Positions 41,936 to 52,900 are shown, counted from the stretch's first letter. The stretch is 64,000 nucleotides of DNA from Rhodocyclales bacterium (GCA_016235745.1 JACRJA010000009.1:1-64000); one strand, 5' to 3'. Program-made: numbers and translations. The notes: generated by a model from the sequence alone, not told the origin.

Positions 41936-43069
41936 ATGATTCTCGATTCGGAACACGAACTGATCCGCGACACAATGCGCGCCTTTGCGCAGGAGCGGCT
42001 CGCTCCCTTTGCGGCGCGCTGGGACCGCGAGCACACTTTTCCCCGGGAGGCGCTGCGGGAACTCGGCGAGCTCGGCGCCATGGGGGTGACGGTACCCGTC
42101 GAATGGGGCGGGGCGGGGCTCGATTATCTGAGCCTGGTGCTGGCGCTCGAAGAGATCGCCGCCGGCGACGGGGCGACTTCGACGGTGGTGTCGGTGCAGA
42201 ATTCGCTGGTGTGCGGCATCACGCTCGCCTACGGTTCGCCGCAGCAGAAGCAAGCGTGGCTGCCGCGGCTTGCGCGCGGCGAGGCGCTGGGCTGCTTTTG
42301 CCTTACCGAGCCGCACGTGGGTTCGGACGCGTCGGCGATCCGCACCGTGGCGGTGCGCGAGGGCGACTCTTGGGTGATCGACGGGGTCAAGCAGTTCATC
42401 TCCACCGGCAAGAACGCCGACGTGGCGCTGGTGCTGGCGGTGACCGATCCGGCCGCCGGGAAGAAGGGGATTTCCTGCTTCCTCGTGCCCACCGATACGC
42501 CGGGCTATCTCGTCACGCGCCTCGAAGAGAAAATGGGGCAGCGCGCGAGCGATACGGCGCAGATCACGTTCGAGCGCTGCCGCGTGCCGCTCGATGCCTT
42601 GGTGGGCGCCGAGGGAGAGGGCTACAAGATCGCCTTGTCGCAGCTCGAGGCCGGGCGCATCGGCATCGCCGCCCAGAGCGTGGGCATGGCGCGCGCGGCG
42701 TTCGAGGCGGCGCTGCGCTACGCGCACGAGCGCGAGGCCTTCGGCAAGCCGATTTTCCAACACCAGGCGGTGCAGTTCAAGCTCGCCGACATGGCCACCA
42801 AGATCGAGGCGGCGCGCCAGCTGGTGTGGCATGCCGCTAGCCTCAAGGATGCCGGCCGCCCTTGTCTGCAGGAAGCCTCCATGGCCAAGCTCTTCGCCTC
42901 GGAAATGGCCGAAGAGGTGTGCTCGGCGGCGATCCAGATCCACGGCGGCTACGGCTACGTGAGCGATTTTCCGGTGGAGCGCATCTACCGCGACGTGCGC
43001 GTGTGCCAGATCTACGAGGGCACGAGCGAGATCCAGCGCCTGGTGATCGCCCGCGGCCTGTCGGGTTGA
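41936..43069 (+). CDS. acyl-CoA dehydrogenase (short-chain type)
   Basis: A 377-residue FAD acyl-CoA dehydrogenase distinct from Liu[39 protein letters not shown] and [19 protein letters not shown] are family marks. The catalytic Glu is in the standard short/medium-chain position ([10 protein letters not shown], near residue 361), unlike LiuA. It would introduce a 2,3-double bond in butyryl-, isobutyryl- or methylbutyryl-CoA. Its place in the liu operon suggests that branched acyl-CoAs from valine or isoleucine are also handled. GGAGGGAGG precedes the ATG. Confidence 0.93.
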   Translation: MILDSEHELIRDTMRAFAQERLAPFAARWDREHTFPREALRELGELGAMGVTVPVEWGGAGLDYLSLVLALEEIAAGDGATSTVVSVQNSLVCGITLAYGSPQQKQAWLPRLARGEALGCFCLTEPHVGSDASAIRTVAVREGDSWVIDGVKQFISTGKNADVALVLAVTDPAAGKKGISCFLVPTDTPGYLVTRLEEKMGQRASDTAQITFERCRVPLDALVGAEGEGYKIALSQLEAGRIGIAAQSVGMARAAFEAALRYAHEREAFGKPIFQHQAVQFKLADMATKIEAARQLVWHAASLKDAGRPCLQEASMAKLFASEMAEEVCSAAIQIHGGYGYVSDFPVERIYRDVRVCQIYEGTSEIQRLVIARGLSG

Positions 43070-43096
43070 GCGTTTGTCCATCATTGGAGAGGTCCT

Positions 43097-43699
43097 ATGC
43101 GTCCGCTCGATTTCTACTTCGACTTTTCCTCGCCCTACGCCTACCTGATGGCCGAGCAGATCGACGCCGTGGCGGTGCGCCATGGCCGTGAGGTGCGCTG
43201 GCGGCCTTTCCTGCTCGGGGCGGTGTTCCAGCGCACCGGCGACAAACCGCTACCGGATCATCCGCTCAAGGGGCCTTACGCACGGCGCGATTTCGTGCGT
43301 TCGGGGCGTTTCTACGGCATTGCCGTGGTGGTGCCGCAGCGTTTTCCCATTTCGACGCATCAGGCTGCCCGCCTCTTCTATCTGCTGCACGATCGTGATC
43401 CGGCGCAGGCCAAGCGCTTCGCCCGGGCGGTGTTCCGGCGCTATTTCACCGACGGGGTCGACGTCTCTTCCCTCGAAGAAGTGCTGCGCCTGGCCGCGGC
43501 GGTCGGCGTCGGGCAGGTGGAGGCGCTCGCCGAGGCCGTGGGGCAGGAGGAAGTGAAGGCGCGGCTCAAGCGCGAATGCGACGAGGCGATCGCGCGCGGC
43601 GTGTTCGGTTCGCCGTTCGTCTTCGTCGACGAGGAGCCCTTCTGGGGGGTGGATCGCTTGCCGCAGATCGAACGTTGGCTCGCCGAAGGCGGATTCTGA
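43097..43699 (+). CDS. 2-hydroxychromene-2-carboxylate isomerase-like DsbA-family protein
   Basis: A 200-residue thioredoxin-fold (kappa-GST-like) protein. [19 protein letters not shown] at the N-terminus carries a Ser at position 11 where HCCA isomerases have the catalytic Ser and DsbA has Cys. [17 protein letters not shown] and [21 protein letters not shown] are the C-terminal family features. In naphthalene pathways such enzymes isomerise with glutathione. In acyl-CoA operons their role is not established. It lies between the acyl-CoA dehydrogenase and liuB, co-directional; GGAGAGG precedes the ATG. Confidence 0.85.
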   Translation: MRPLDFYFDFSSPYAYLMAEQIDAVAVRHGREVRWRPFLLGAVFQRTGDKPLPDHPLKGPYARRDFVRSGRFYGIAVVVPQRFPISTHQAARLFYLLHDRDPAQAKRFARAVFRRYFTDGVDVSSLEEVLRLAAAVGVGQVEALAEAVGQEEVKARLKRECDEAIARGVFGSPFVFVDEEPFWGVDRLPQIERWLAEGGF

Positions 43700-43716
43700 C
43701 AGCAAAGGAGGAGGGG

Positions 43717-45324
<1,608 letters not shown>

Positions 45325-45348
45325 CGGAAAAAATCGAGGAGGAGAGGA

Positions 45349-46137
45349 ATGTACGAGACGCTGGTGATCGAGACGCGCGGGCCGGTGGCCACGGTCTGGC
45401 TCAACCGCCCGGAGGTGCACAACGCCTTCAACGCCAAGGTGATCGAGGAGCTCACGGCCGCCTTCGCGCGGCTCGATGCCGACGCGCAGGTGCGCGTGGT
45501 CGTGCTCGCCGGGCGTGGCAAGAGTTTCTCCGCCGGGGCCGATCTCCACTGGATGAAGGCGGCTGGCGCGGCGTCCTTCGAGGAGAACCTCGAAGACGCG
45601 CGGCGGCTCGCGCGCATGCTGTGGCAGATCGCGCACCTGGGCAAGCCGACCATCGCCCGGGTGCACGGCGCGGCGCTGGGCGGCGGCATGGGCCTGGCGA
45701 GCGCCTGCGACCTCTGCATCGCCTCGCAGCGGGCGGTATTCGCCACCTCCGAGGTGCGCTTTGGCATCATCCCTTCGGCGATCAGCCCTTACGTGATTCG
45801 GGCGATCGGCGTGCGTCAGGCCAAGCGCTATTTCCAGAGCGCCGAGCGCATCGACGCTGCCCGCGCGCTCGCCCTGGGCCTGGCGCACGAGGTGGTGGAG
45901 GAAGAGGCGCTGGATGCCAAGATCGACGAGGTGGTGCAGGCGCTGCTCACCGGCGGGCCCAAGGCGCAGGCGGCGGCCAAGGAGCTCATCGACGCGGTGG
46001 CCGACCGTCCGCTCAGCGAAGCGGTGCTCGAAGACACGGCGCAGCGCATCGCCCGGCTGCGCGCCACCGAGGAGGCGCGCGAAGGCTTGAGCGCTTTCCT
46101 GGAAAAACGTCCCGCTGCCTGGGTGCCGCGTCCTTGA
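45349..46137 (+). CDS. liuC: methylglutaconyl-CoA hydratase (enoyl-CoA hydratase family)
   Basis: A 262-residue crotonase-fold enzyme that hydrates 3-methylglutaconyl-CoA to HMG-CoA. AGRGKSFSAGADLHWMK and RVHGAALGGGMGLASACDLCIAS form the oxyanion hole. EVRFGIIPSAISPYVIRAIG carries a Ser in place of the second catalytic Glu of ordinary hydratases, as known for the LiuC/AUH group. It lies between liuB and liuD with GAGGAGAGG before its ATG. Confidence 0.93.
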   Translation: MYETLVIETRGPVATVWLNRPEVHNAFNAKVIEELTAAFARLDADAQVRVVVLAGRGKSFSAGADLHWMKAAGAASFEENLEDARRLARMLWQIAHLGKPTIARVHGAALGGGMGLASACDLCIASQRAVFATSEVRFGIIPSAISPYVIRAIGVRQAKRYFQSAERIDAARALALGLAHEVVEEEALDAKIDEVVQALLTGGPKAQAAAKELIDAVADRPLSEAVLEDTAQRIARLRATEEAREGLSAFLEKRPAAWVPRP

Positions 46138-46147
46138 GGAGGGAGAG

Positions 46148-48178
46148 ATGTTCCAGAAGATTTTGATCGCCAACCGCGGCGAGATCGCCTGCCGCGTGAT
46201 CGCCACGGCGCGGCGGCTCGGCATCGCCACGGTGGCGGTCTATTCCGACGCCGATCGCAACGCCCGCCACGTGCGGCTCGCCGACGAGGCCGTATCGATC
46301 GGTCCGCCGCCGGCGCGCGAGTCCTACCTCGACATCGGGCGCATCCTGGAGGCGGCGCGGCGCACCGGCGCCCAGGCCATTCACCCCGGCTACGGCTTTC
46401 TGTCGGAGAACGAGGCGTTTGCCCAGGCCTGCCTCGACGCGGGCATCGTCTTCATCGGCCCGCCGGTGGAGGCGATTCGCAAGATGGGCTCCAAGGCCGA
46501 GGCCAAGCGCCTGATGGAGGCGGCCGGTGTGCCGCTCACCCCGGGCTATCACGGCGAGGAGCAGGGGCCGGCCTATCTCTTCGAACAGGCCATGCGCATC
46601 GGCTTTCCGGTGCTCATCAAGGCGAGCGCCGGCGGCGGGGGCAAGGGGATGCGCCGCGTCGACCGGCCCGAGGACTTCGCCGAGGCGCTCGAATCCTGCC
46701 GGCGCGAGGCGCGTTCGAGCTTTGGCGACGACCGGGTGCTGATCGAAAAATACATCCTGCGGCCGCGGCACATTGAGATGCAGGTCTTCGGCGACACCCA
46801 CGGCCAGGTGATCCACCTCTACGAGCGCGATTGCTCCGTGCAGCGCCGCCACCAGAAAGTGCTGGAAGAGGCGCCGGCCCCCGGCATGACGCCCGAGCGG
46901 CGCGCCGCCATGGGCGAAGCGGCGGTGGCGGCGGCCAAGGCGGTGGGCTACGTCAATGCTGGCACGATCGAATTCATCGTCGAGCCTTCCGGTGCGTTCT
47001 ACTTCATGGAGATGAACACGCGGCTGCAGGTGGAGCACCCGGTCACCGAGATGATCACCGGGCTCGATCTGGTCGAATGGCAGCTGCGCGTGGCTGCCGG
47101 CGAGCCGCTGCCGCTCACCCAGGACCAGATTCCGCTCGAAGGGCACGCGCTCGAGGCGCGCATCTACGCCGAGGATCCGGCCAAGGGCTTCCTGCCCTCG
47201 GTGGGGCGGCTGGTGCACCTGCAGCCGCCGCCCGAGAGCGTGTGGGTGCGGGTGGATACCGGCGTGGAGCAGGGCGACGAGATCACGCCCCATTACGACC
47301 CGATGATCGCCAAGCTCATCGTCTGGGGTGAGAACCGGACGCAGGCGCTCTCGCGCATGCGCCAGGCGCTGGCGCAGTATCGCATCGTCGGCGTGGCGAA
47401 CAACGTCGAATTTCTGGGAAAACTGGTCGACTCCCCGGCTTTTCGCCAGGCGGATCTCGACACGGGTCTCATCGAGCGCGAATCGGCCTTTCTCTTCGGG
47501 GGGACCGAAGAGCCGCCACCGGCGGCGTGGTTCGCCGTTTCCTGCGCCGAACGCCTGGTCGAGACGCGCTGGATGCAGGAAACCGCCCGCCGCTCGCCCG
47601 ACCCCACTTCGCCCTGGCACGCCGTGGACGGCTGGCGCGTCAATGCGCCGGCGCTGCGGCGCTGGCAGTGGCGCGCGGGCGAAGTGACGCGCCGCGTGCA
47701 GGCCTGTTGCCTGGGCGAGAAGCTGCAGCTGCAGCTTCTCGACGAGAAAGGGGAGCCCGTGGCGAGCGCCGCCGCCTGGGGCGCGATGCTCGATGAAGAG
47801 ACTCTGCGCCTCGAGCTCGACGGTCGGCGCACCACGGTCACGGCGGTGGCTGCCGGCAGCCGGCGGCACGTCTTCCTCGATGGCCGCGCCTGGGTGTTCG
47901 ACCTCTGTGGCCAGGAAGGGGTGGAAGGCGCGGGCACCGGACTGGATGCGGCCGGCCTCACCGCCCCCATGCCGGGGCGGGTGATCGCGGTCAAGGTCGA
48001 GCCGGGGGCGCAGGTGCGCCGCGGGCAGGCGCTGGTGGTGCTCGAAGCCATGAAGATGGAGCATGCCATCGTCGCGCCGGCCGACGGCGTGGTCAAGGCG
48101 GTGCGCTTCGCCGTGGGCGAACAGGTGCCCGACGGAGCCGAATTGGTCGATTTCGAACCCGCCAAGGAGAAAGCGTGA
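46148..48178 (+). CDS. liuD: methylcrotonyl-CoA carboxylase, biotin carboxylase/carrier (alpha) subunit
   Basis: A 676-residue biotin enzyme. The N-terminal biotin carboxylase (about residues 1-450) shows ILIANRGEIACRVIATARRLG, IHPGYGFLSENEAFA, KASAGGGGKGMR (ATP-grasp glycine loop) and MNTRLQVEHPVTEMITG. The C-terminal carrier holds EAMKMEH with the biotinyl Lys636. It carboxylates biotin with ATP and bicarbonate for LiuB. The end overlaps the liuE start (TGATG), so the two are coupled. GAGGAGGGAGAG precedes the ATG. Confidence 0.95.
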   Translation: MFQKILIANRGEIACRVIATARRLGIATVAVYSDADRNARHVRLADEAVSIGPPPARESYLDIGRILEAARRTGAQAIHPGYGFLSENEAFAQACLDAGIVFIGPPVEAIRKMGSKAEAKRLMEAAGVPLTPGYHGEEQGPAYLFEQAMRIGFPVLIKASAGGGGKGMRRVDRPEDFAEALESCRREARSSFGDDRVLIEKYILRPRHIEMQVFGDTHGQVIHLYERDCSVQRRHQKVLEEAPAPGMTPERRAAMGEAAVAAAKAVGYVNAGTIEFIVEPSGAFYFMEMNTRLQVEHPVTEMITGLDLVEWQLRVAAGEPLPLTQDQIPLEGHALEARIYAEDPAKGFLPSVGRLVHLQPPPESVWVRVDTGVEQGDEITPHYDPMIAKLIVWGENRTQALSRMRQALAQYRIVGVANNVEFLGKLVDSPAFRQADLDTGLIERESAFLFGGTEEPPPAAWFAVSCAERLVETRWMQETARRSPDPTSPWHAVDGWRVNAPALRRWQWRAGEVTRRVQACCLGEKLQLQLLDEKGEPVASAAAWGAMLDEETLRLELDGRRTTVTAVAAGSRRHVFLDGRAWVFDLCGQEGVEGAGTGLDAAGLTAPMPGRVIAVKVEPGAQVRRGQALVVLEAMKMEHAIVAPADGVVKAVRFAVGEQVPDGAELVDFEPAKEKA

Positions 48179-49101
48179 TGGAAGGACCCGCCAAGGTCAC
48201 GCTCGTCGAAGTGGGGCCGCGCGACGGGCTGCAGAACGAGAAAGCGCCGATCGCCCTCGAGCACAAGCTGGCGCTGATCGAGCGGCTCGTCGCTTGCGGC
48301 CTGAAGGTGATCGAGGCCACGGCCTTCGTCTCGCCCCAATGGGTGCCGCAGATGGCCGACCATGCCGAAGTGATGCGCGCCCTGCGCGAGCGCCGCCGTC
48401 CCGGCGTGCGCCATCCCGTGCTCGTGCCCAACCTCAAGGGGCTGGAGGCGGCGCTCGCGGCCGGCGTCGACGAGATCGCCGTCTTCGGCGCCGCTTCCGA
48501 GACCTTCAGCCGCAAGAACATCAACTGCGGCATCGCCGAAGCGCTGGAGCGCTTTCGCCCGGTGGTGGCGCAGGCGCGCGCCGCCGGGGTGCGGGTGCGC
48601 GGCTACGTCTCCTGCGTGGTGGGCTGTCCCTACGAAGGGCCGGTGGCGCCGGAGAAGGTGGCGGAGGTCGCCGCCGCCCTCTTCGAGATGGGCTGCGAAG
48701 AGATCTCGCTGGGCGACACCATCGGCGTGGGCACGCCGCGGCAGGTGCTCGCCATGCTCGAAGCGGTCGCGCAGCGCGTGCCGCTCGATCGGCTCGCTGG
48801 CCATTTCCACGACACTTACGGCATGGCGGCGGCAAACGTCTACGCCGCCTGGCGCTTCGGTGTGGCGACGTTCGACGCCTCCGTCGCCGGCCTGGGCGGC
48901 TGCCCCTACGCCAAGGGGGCCTCGGGCAACGTCGCCACCGAGGAGCTGGTCTATCTCTTCGACGGGCTGGGGGTGGAGACGGGCGTGGATGTGAAAGCGC
49001 TCGCCGAGACCGCCTGGTGGGTGAGCGGGCTGCTCGGGCGTGAACCAGCCTCGCGCGTGGCCCGCGCGCTGGGCGGGGCCTGCGCCGCCCAGCAGCCATG
49101 A
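48178..49101 (+). CDS. liuE: hydroxymethylglutaryl-CoA lyase
   Basis: A 307-residue metal-dependent aldolase that splits HMG-CoA to acetoacetate and acetyl-CoA, last liu step. LVEVGPRDGLQNEK at the N-terminus holds the metal and catalytic Arg-Asp pair. GLGGCPYAKGASGNVATEE holds the active-site Cys signature. The ATG shares its first base with the liuD stop. A GTG one codon earlier (48175) is also possible, with AAGGAG upstream serving either. It overlaps the DUF1289 gene by ATGA. Confidence 0.95.
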   Translation: MEGPAKVTLVEVGPRDGLQNEKAPIALEHKLALIERLVACGLKVIEATAFVSPQWVPQMADHAEVMRALRERRRPGVRHPVLVPNLKGLEAALAAGVDEIAVFGAASETFSRKNINCGIAEALERFRPVVAQARAAGVRVRGYVSCVVGCPYEGPVAPEKVAEVAAALFEMGCEEISLGDTIGVGTPRQVLAMLEAVAQRVPLDRLAGHFHDTYGMAAANVYAAWRFGVATFDASVAGLGGCPYAKGASGNVATEELVYLFDGLGVETGVDVKALAETAWWVSGLLGREPASRVARALGGACAAQQP

Positions 49102-49298
49102 CGGCAGTGGCCTCGCCCTGCATCGGCGTGTGCCGGCTCGACGAGCAGGCCGGCTGGTGTGTCGGCTGCCTGCGCACGCGCGAGGAAATCGCCCGCTGGC
49201 GCGATGCCGATGAGGCCGAGCGCCGCCGCATCCTTGCGGCGGTGCTTCAGCGCCGCGCCGCGCTCGCCGCGCAACGCCGCGATCCGGCGGCGCCATAG
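49098..49298 (+). CDS. DUF1289 small cysteine-rich protein
   Basis: A 66-residue protein with the DUF1289 pattern SPCIGVCRLDEQAGWCVGCL (Cys8, 12, 20 and 23 in a C-x3-C-x7-C-x2-C spacing), then TREEIARW and an Arg/Ala-rich helix. The four Cys probably bind zinc or an Fe-S cluster. Function is unknown; family members are often attached to unrelated operons. It starts in an ATGA overlap with liuE. A broken second copy follows at 49316. Confidence 0.85.
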   Translation: MTAVASPCIGVCRLDEQAGWCVGCLRTREEIARWRDADEAERRRILAAVLQRRAALAAQRRDPAAP

Positions 49299-49315
49299 CG
49301 CGTTCGAGGTGCCCG

Positions 49316-49409
49316 ATGGAACCCGAGTGCGTGGGCATCTGCACGATCGAAGAGGGGGGTATGCGTCGGTTGCGGCCGGCGCGTCTACGGTGAAGCGGTG
49401 GAAGAAACG
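49316..49409 (+). pseudogene. frameshifted DUF1289-like cysteine motif before the MBL gene
   Basis: From an ATG at 49316 the frame reads MEPECVGICTIEEGG and then ends at 49393 in nonsense. Past a run of six G (49354-49359), the adjacent frame reads VCVGCGRRVYGEAVEE, open straight into the MBL gene at 49410. Joined with one G fewer, this gives C-x3-C followed by C-x2-C, exactly the DUF1289 signature. It may be a decayed duplicate, a sequence error in the G-run, or slippage-controlled fusion to the MBL protein. Too short to decide. Confidence 0.5.
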
Positions 49410-50333
49410 ATGACGACGCAGACTTTGCCCCAAGGGATGGTGGTGCTGCAGCGCGGCTGGCTGTCCTCGAACTCGGTCTTGCTGCGCGGCGCCGAGGGTT
49501 GGACGCTGGTCGATAGCGGCTATGTGACGAAAGCCGGCGAGACGTTGGCACTGCTCGACGCTGCGGTGGGCAAGGAGCCCATCGTGCGCCTGGTCAACAC
49601 CCATTCGCATTCGGATCACCTCGGCGGCAACGCGGCGGTGGCGCGGCGTTTCGGCTGCCCCATCTGGGTGCCAGAAGGATTGGCCGATCCCATCGGGCGC
49701 TGGGACGAGGCGGCGCTGCTGCTCTCCACCGCCGGGCAGCGAGCCGAACCCTTCGCCTATTCGGCTACCATCGCCGCCGGCGACACCGTGCCCATGGGGG
49801 CCTGGGAGTGGCGCGCGATTTCCGTGCCAGGGCACGACATGCACGCGCTCGCCTATTTCGAACCCTCGCACGGCGTGCTCATCAGCGGCGACGCCCTGTG
49901 GGAGGACGGCTTCGGCATCCTTTTTCCTTCGCTGCTGGGGCAGGCCGATGCCATCGCCGCGGCGCGCGAGGCCCTCGCGGCGATCGAACGCCTGCCGCTG
50001 CGCTGGGTGATCCCCGGGCACGGTGCGCCTTTTCGCGACGTAGCCGCTGCTTTGCAGCGCGCCTGGGGGCGGCTCGAAGCCTTCGCCGCCGATCCGCGGC
50101 GCATCGCGCGTAACGCCCTGCGCGCCTGCGTCACCTTTACCCTGCTCGAACGGGGGCGCATGCAGGAAGAGGATCTGCGCACCACTTTGGCTGGAGTCGA
50201 TCTCTTCCAGCGTGCCCTGGACTGGATCGAGATGACGCCCGACGAAGCGGTGCGCTGGCTGGGCGACGAGCTCGAACGTGCCGGGGCGATCCGACGCGGC
50301 GAAGGGCAATGGCAAGCGCTGCTGCCGGCTTGA
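49410..50333 (+). CDS. MBL-fold hydrolase
   Basis: A 307-residue metallo-beta-lactamase-fold hydrolase with intact metal motif NTHSHSDHLGGN (near residue 70), then PGHDMHALAYF, SGDALWEDGFG and WVIPGHGAPF. The C-terminal 90 residues are a helical or winged part similar to that of the MBL at 36993. The ATG at 49410 is taken as start; an in-frame GTG at 49398 and an open upstream frame with a cysteine motif are noted at 49316. It lies between the liu operon and rapZ. Substrate unknown. Confidence 0.85.
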   Translation: MTTQTLPQGMVVLQRGWLSSNSVLLRGAEGWTLVDSGYVTKAGETLALLDAAVGKEPIVRLVNTHSHSDHLGGNAAVARRFGCPIWVPEGLADPIGRWDEAALLLSTAGQRAEPFAYSATIAAGDTVPMGAWEWRAISVPGHDMHALAYFEPSHGVLISGDALWEDGFGILFPSLLGQADAIAAAREALAAIERLPLRWVIPGHGAPFRDVAAALQRAWGRLEAFAADPRRIARNALRACVTFTLLERGRMQEEDLRTTLAGVDLFQRALDWIEMTPDEAVRWLGDELERAGAIRRGEGQWQALLPA

Positions 50334-50379
50334 GGCGGTGCTACCATCGGTTTTTTGGGGCGCAGGCAGGGGGGCAAAG

Positions 50380-51231
50380 ATGCGCATCGTCCTGGTGAGC
50401 GGACTGTCGGGTTCGGGCAAGACGGTGGCGCTGCGGGCGCTGGAAGACGCGGGGTTCGTGGCCATCGACAATCTGCCGGTGGCCTTTCTCGCGCCGGTGG
50501 TGGAGCACCTGGCGGGTCAGGCGGTGGCGCAGGTGGCGATCGCCATCGACGCGCGCACTGGGGGGTTGGAGGCGCTTCCCGGCACGCTCGAGGGCCTGGC
50601 GGGGCAGGGGCATTGCGTCGATCTGCTCTTTCTGGAAGCGCGCGATGGGGTGCTGCTCGAGCGCTTTTCCGAGACGCGGCGCACGCATCCGCTGGCGCGC
50701 GAGGGGATGCCGCTGGTGGAGGCGATCGCCCTCGAGCGCGAGGTGCTTGCACCACTGTCGCAGCGGGCGCACCGCATCGACACGAGCGATCTCTCGGCGG
50801 GGTTGCTGCGCGCCTGGATACGCGAGTTCGTCTTCGCCGGCCAGGGCGGTTGGCTCACGCTCACCTTCGAATCTTTCGGCTACAAGCACGGCGTGCCGCT
50901 CGATGCGGATCTGGTGTTCGACGCGCGCTGCCTGCCCAATCCTTACTACGACAAGGCGCTTCGCCCTTACACCGGGCGCGACGAGCCGGTGGTGCGCTGG
51001 CTGGAGGCGATGCCCGAGGTGGAAGCGATGTTTGCCGAGATCGCCGGGTTTCTCGAGCGCTGGCTGCCGTGCTACGAGCGCGAGCACCGCGCCTATCTCA
51101 CGGTGGCAGTGGGCTGCACCGGCGGGCAGCATCGCTCGGTCTATCTGGTGGAGCGCCTGGCTCGGGCGTTCGCAGCGCGCGGCCGCGTGGTGGTACGCCA
51201 CCGGGATTGTCCCGGGGTGATGGTCGCTTAA
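50380..51231 (+). CDS. rapZ: RNase adapter protein RapZ (YvcJ/YhbJ family nucleotide-binding protein)
   Basis: A 283-residue P-loop protein. VSGLSGSGKTVALRALEDAG is the Walker A at residues 7-26. FVAIDNLPVAFL, SETRRTHPL and the C-terminal FESFGYKHGVPLDADLVFDARCLPNP and VGCTGGQHRSVYLVERLA complete the family set. In E. coli it senses glucosamine-6-phosphate and delivers the GlmZ sRNA to RNase E. In Betaproteobacteria it usually accompanies hprK or ptsN; here these are absent and it follows an MBL gene. AGGGGGGC precedes the ATG. Confidence 0.95.
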   Translation: MRIVLVSGLSGSGKTVALRALEDAGFVAIDNLPVAFLAPVVEHLAGQAVAQVAIAIDARTGGLEALPGTLEGLAGQGHCVDLLFLEARDGVLLERFSETRRTHPLAREGMPLVEAIALEREVLAPLSQRAHRIDTSDLSAGLLRAWIREFVFAGQGGWLTLTFESFGYKHGVPLDADLVFDARCLPNPYYDKALRPYTGRDEPVVRWLEAMPEVEAMFAEIAGFLERWLPCYEREHRAYLTVAVGCTGGQHRSVYLVERLARAFAARGRVVVRHRDCPGVMVA

Positions 51232-51313
51232 ATGATCCTGACGGTGCCGCGGCGTGAATGTCATGGGGCGGAAGACGGTGGTGAATCAAGCGGCGACGGT
51301 GGCCACGGTGTGA

Positions 51314-51823
51314 TCAGCGCAACGCCTCGAGTATCTTTTCTGCCTCATCCCAAGGCAAGCGACGCTGGCCCTCTTTCATTCTGTGCAGCGCCTTGAGCGC
51401 TTCGTCGACCGTCAGTAGCTGGTTTTCGACCATGGCGCACAGCAGGCCGATGGTGCCCATGACCGTGACCGACTCCTTGCTGGCCACGAGGCGCAAATTG
51501 GCATCGCCCGTCAGCAAGGTACAGCACTCCTGTTTCGCCAGTGCCAACGCCAGGTAGTCGTTATGACTGGGCTTGGCGCCGTTCTTCGCCGGCAGCATCG
51601 GGTTGTACCGACGTAGCAGAGCCTCAGCGTATTGCACGAATTCGCCTCTGACCTCCATGATCTGCAGGCCGAGCTGCTCGAGCCCAGGGCTGCCTTCTTC
51701 GATCTCTTCGTAGTACAGCAGATCAGGAATGCCGAACTGCATCGGAAGCCGGAACAGCGTTTCCATCAACGCCCCCGCTTCCATGTCGATCAAGATGTTG
51801 GCATCACTGATGAGCAACCGCAT
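51314..51823 (-). CDS. DUF3368/PIN-like nuclease, putative toxin of an XRE-ImmA module
   Basis: A 169-residue PIN-fold protein: LLISDANILIDMEAGALME at the N-terminus (two Asp), SHNDYLALALAKQECCTLLTGDANLR (two further Asp), and a helical C-terminal part ending WDEAEKILEAL. Such proteins are putative ribonuclease toxins. Its start overlaps the end of the XRE/ImmA-IrrE gene by 20 bases, so the two are translated together. It is convergent with rapZ. The lower GC of the pair versus neighbours suggests horizontal origin. Confidence 0.8.
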   Translation of the reverse strand: MRLLISDANILIDMEAGALMETLFRLPMQFGIPDLLYYEEIEEGSPGLEQLGLQIMEVRGEFVQYAEALLRRYNPMLPAKNGAKPSHNDYLALALAKQECCTLLTGDANLRLVASKESVTVMGTIGLLCAMVENQLLTVDEALKALHRMKEGQRRLPWDEAEKILEALR

Positions 51824-52883
51824 CCGACGACTCCAGCTGGCGTTCTTTGTGGAAACGCATCATCGGGATGCCCAACAGTTCCGCTGCCTTGCCTTCGGAG
51901 AGGTACTGCTCGGCCAGGGCACGATAGACCAGCTGCTCGAAAAGTCGTGGATGCTCCTGCGGCAACGGTTCGCCTGGTTCGTTCTTACGCCAGCCCTTGG
52001 CAGAAAACCGTTTGACCATCGACAGGTAGATCTCTTCGGTGATCACCCCACACTGTCTAGCCCGTTGCAGCCACCCGGCCATCGACAATCCGAACTCGTG
52101 TTTGAGCACGTAGAGCTCCTGCCATTCCAGCGCGTGACGCCGTTGCCCCAACAGGTGAAGCACGGCGGCACGCGGGGCCAGGAACGCGCCGGCGAAGCGG
52201 TCACAGGCCTTTTCTTCATCGATGCTGGCAGCCAGCCGTCCCTCCAGCAGCAAATGCCCTAGCTCGTGGGCGAGGGTGAAGCGCTGCCGATCCCCCGGCC
52301 AGCGCTTGGAAACGGCCACCACGGGATACTCGCGCCCCTCGCTGGTGCGCGCCTTGGCGGTCAGTCCAGAGAAGTTCGGGTTGGCTTCGTCGACCATGAT
52401 GACCAGCAAGCCGACCGCCTCGAGGGTATCGGTCAGGTCTGCAATGGGATTCATTCCCAGCTGCCAGGCATTGCGTACCTGATCAGAGAAGGCCTCGATC
52501 TCGTCGAGCGACTCGATGCGTTCTGGCAGCCCCTCAGGCGGCGCGAATGCCAACAGCGGCGACTCGGGGAATGCGTTGAGCAACTCGACGCGCTTTTCCA
52601 CCAGCTCCACCACCTTGAGCTTGAGCGCGTCTTGCGCCGTCTTGCCAAAGGAGGAGAGCTTGCGGAACTCGGGTTGTAGCAGCTCGACCGTGTGCGTGCG
52701 GAAAAAATACTCGGTGCGGATGCCGCAGGCACGCGCCAGCTTGAGTAACTGAGACGAGGATGGCGTCAGCAGACCCTTCTCGTATTTCTGGATGGCGGTG
52801 TGCGACACACCGATTTTTTCGCCCAAAGCGCTCAGCGTCAGCCCTGCCGCCAGGCGTGCTTGACGAATGCGATCTGCAATCAT
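51804..52883 (-). CDS. XRE-family HTH / ImmA-IrrE metallopeptidase protein
   Basis: A 359-residue two-domain protein. Residues 1-60 are a helix-turn-helix (RQARLAAGLTLSALGEKIGV, SHTAIQKYEKGLLTP). From about 150 it has an ImmA/IrrE domain with the zinc motif TLAHELGHLLLEG (HExxH) and a downstream Glu in DEEKACDRFAGAFLAP. ImmA-type proteases cleave repressors to relieve gene silencing. Fused to its own DNA-binding domain it could both repress and derepress the operon. It is first gene, with a palindromic AT-rich operator upstream, and is followed by a PIN toxin-like gene. The pair is best viewed as a toxin-antitoxin or defence-like module. Confidence 0.85.
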   Translation of the reverse strand: MIADRIRQARLAAGLTLSALGEKIGVSHTAIQKYEKGLLTPSSSQLLKLARACGIRTEYFFRTHTVELLQPEFRKLSSFGKTAQDALKLKVVELVEKRVELLNAFPESPLLAFAPPEGLPERIESLDEIEAFSDQVRNAWQLGMNPIADLTDTLEAVGLLVIMVDEANPNFSGLTAKARTSEGREYPVVAVSKRWPGDRQRFTLAHELGHLLLEGRLAASIDEEKACDRFAGAFLAPRAAVLHLLGQRRHALEWQELYVLKHEFGLSMAGWLQRARQCGVITEEIYLSMVKRFSAKGWRKNEPGEPLPQEHPRLFEQLVYRALAEQYLSEGKAAELLGIPMMRFHKERQLESSDAVAHQ

Positions 52884-52900
52884 GACGTCCCTTTGGGTTG

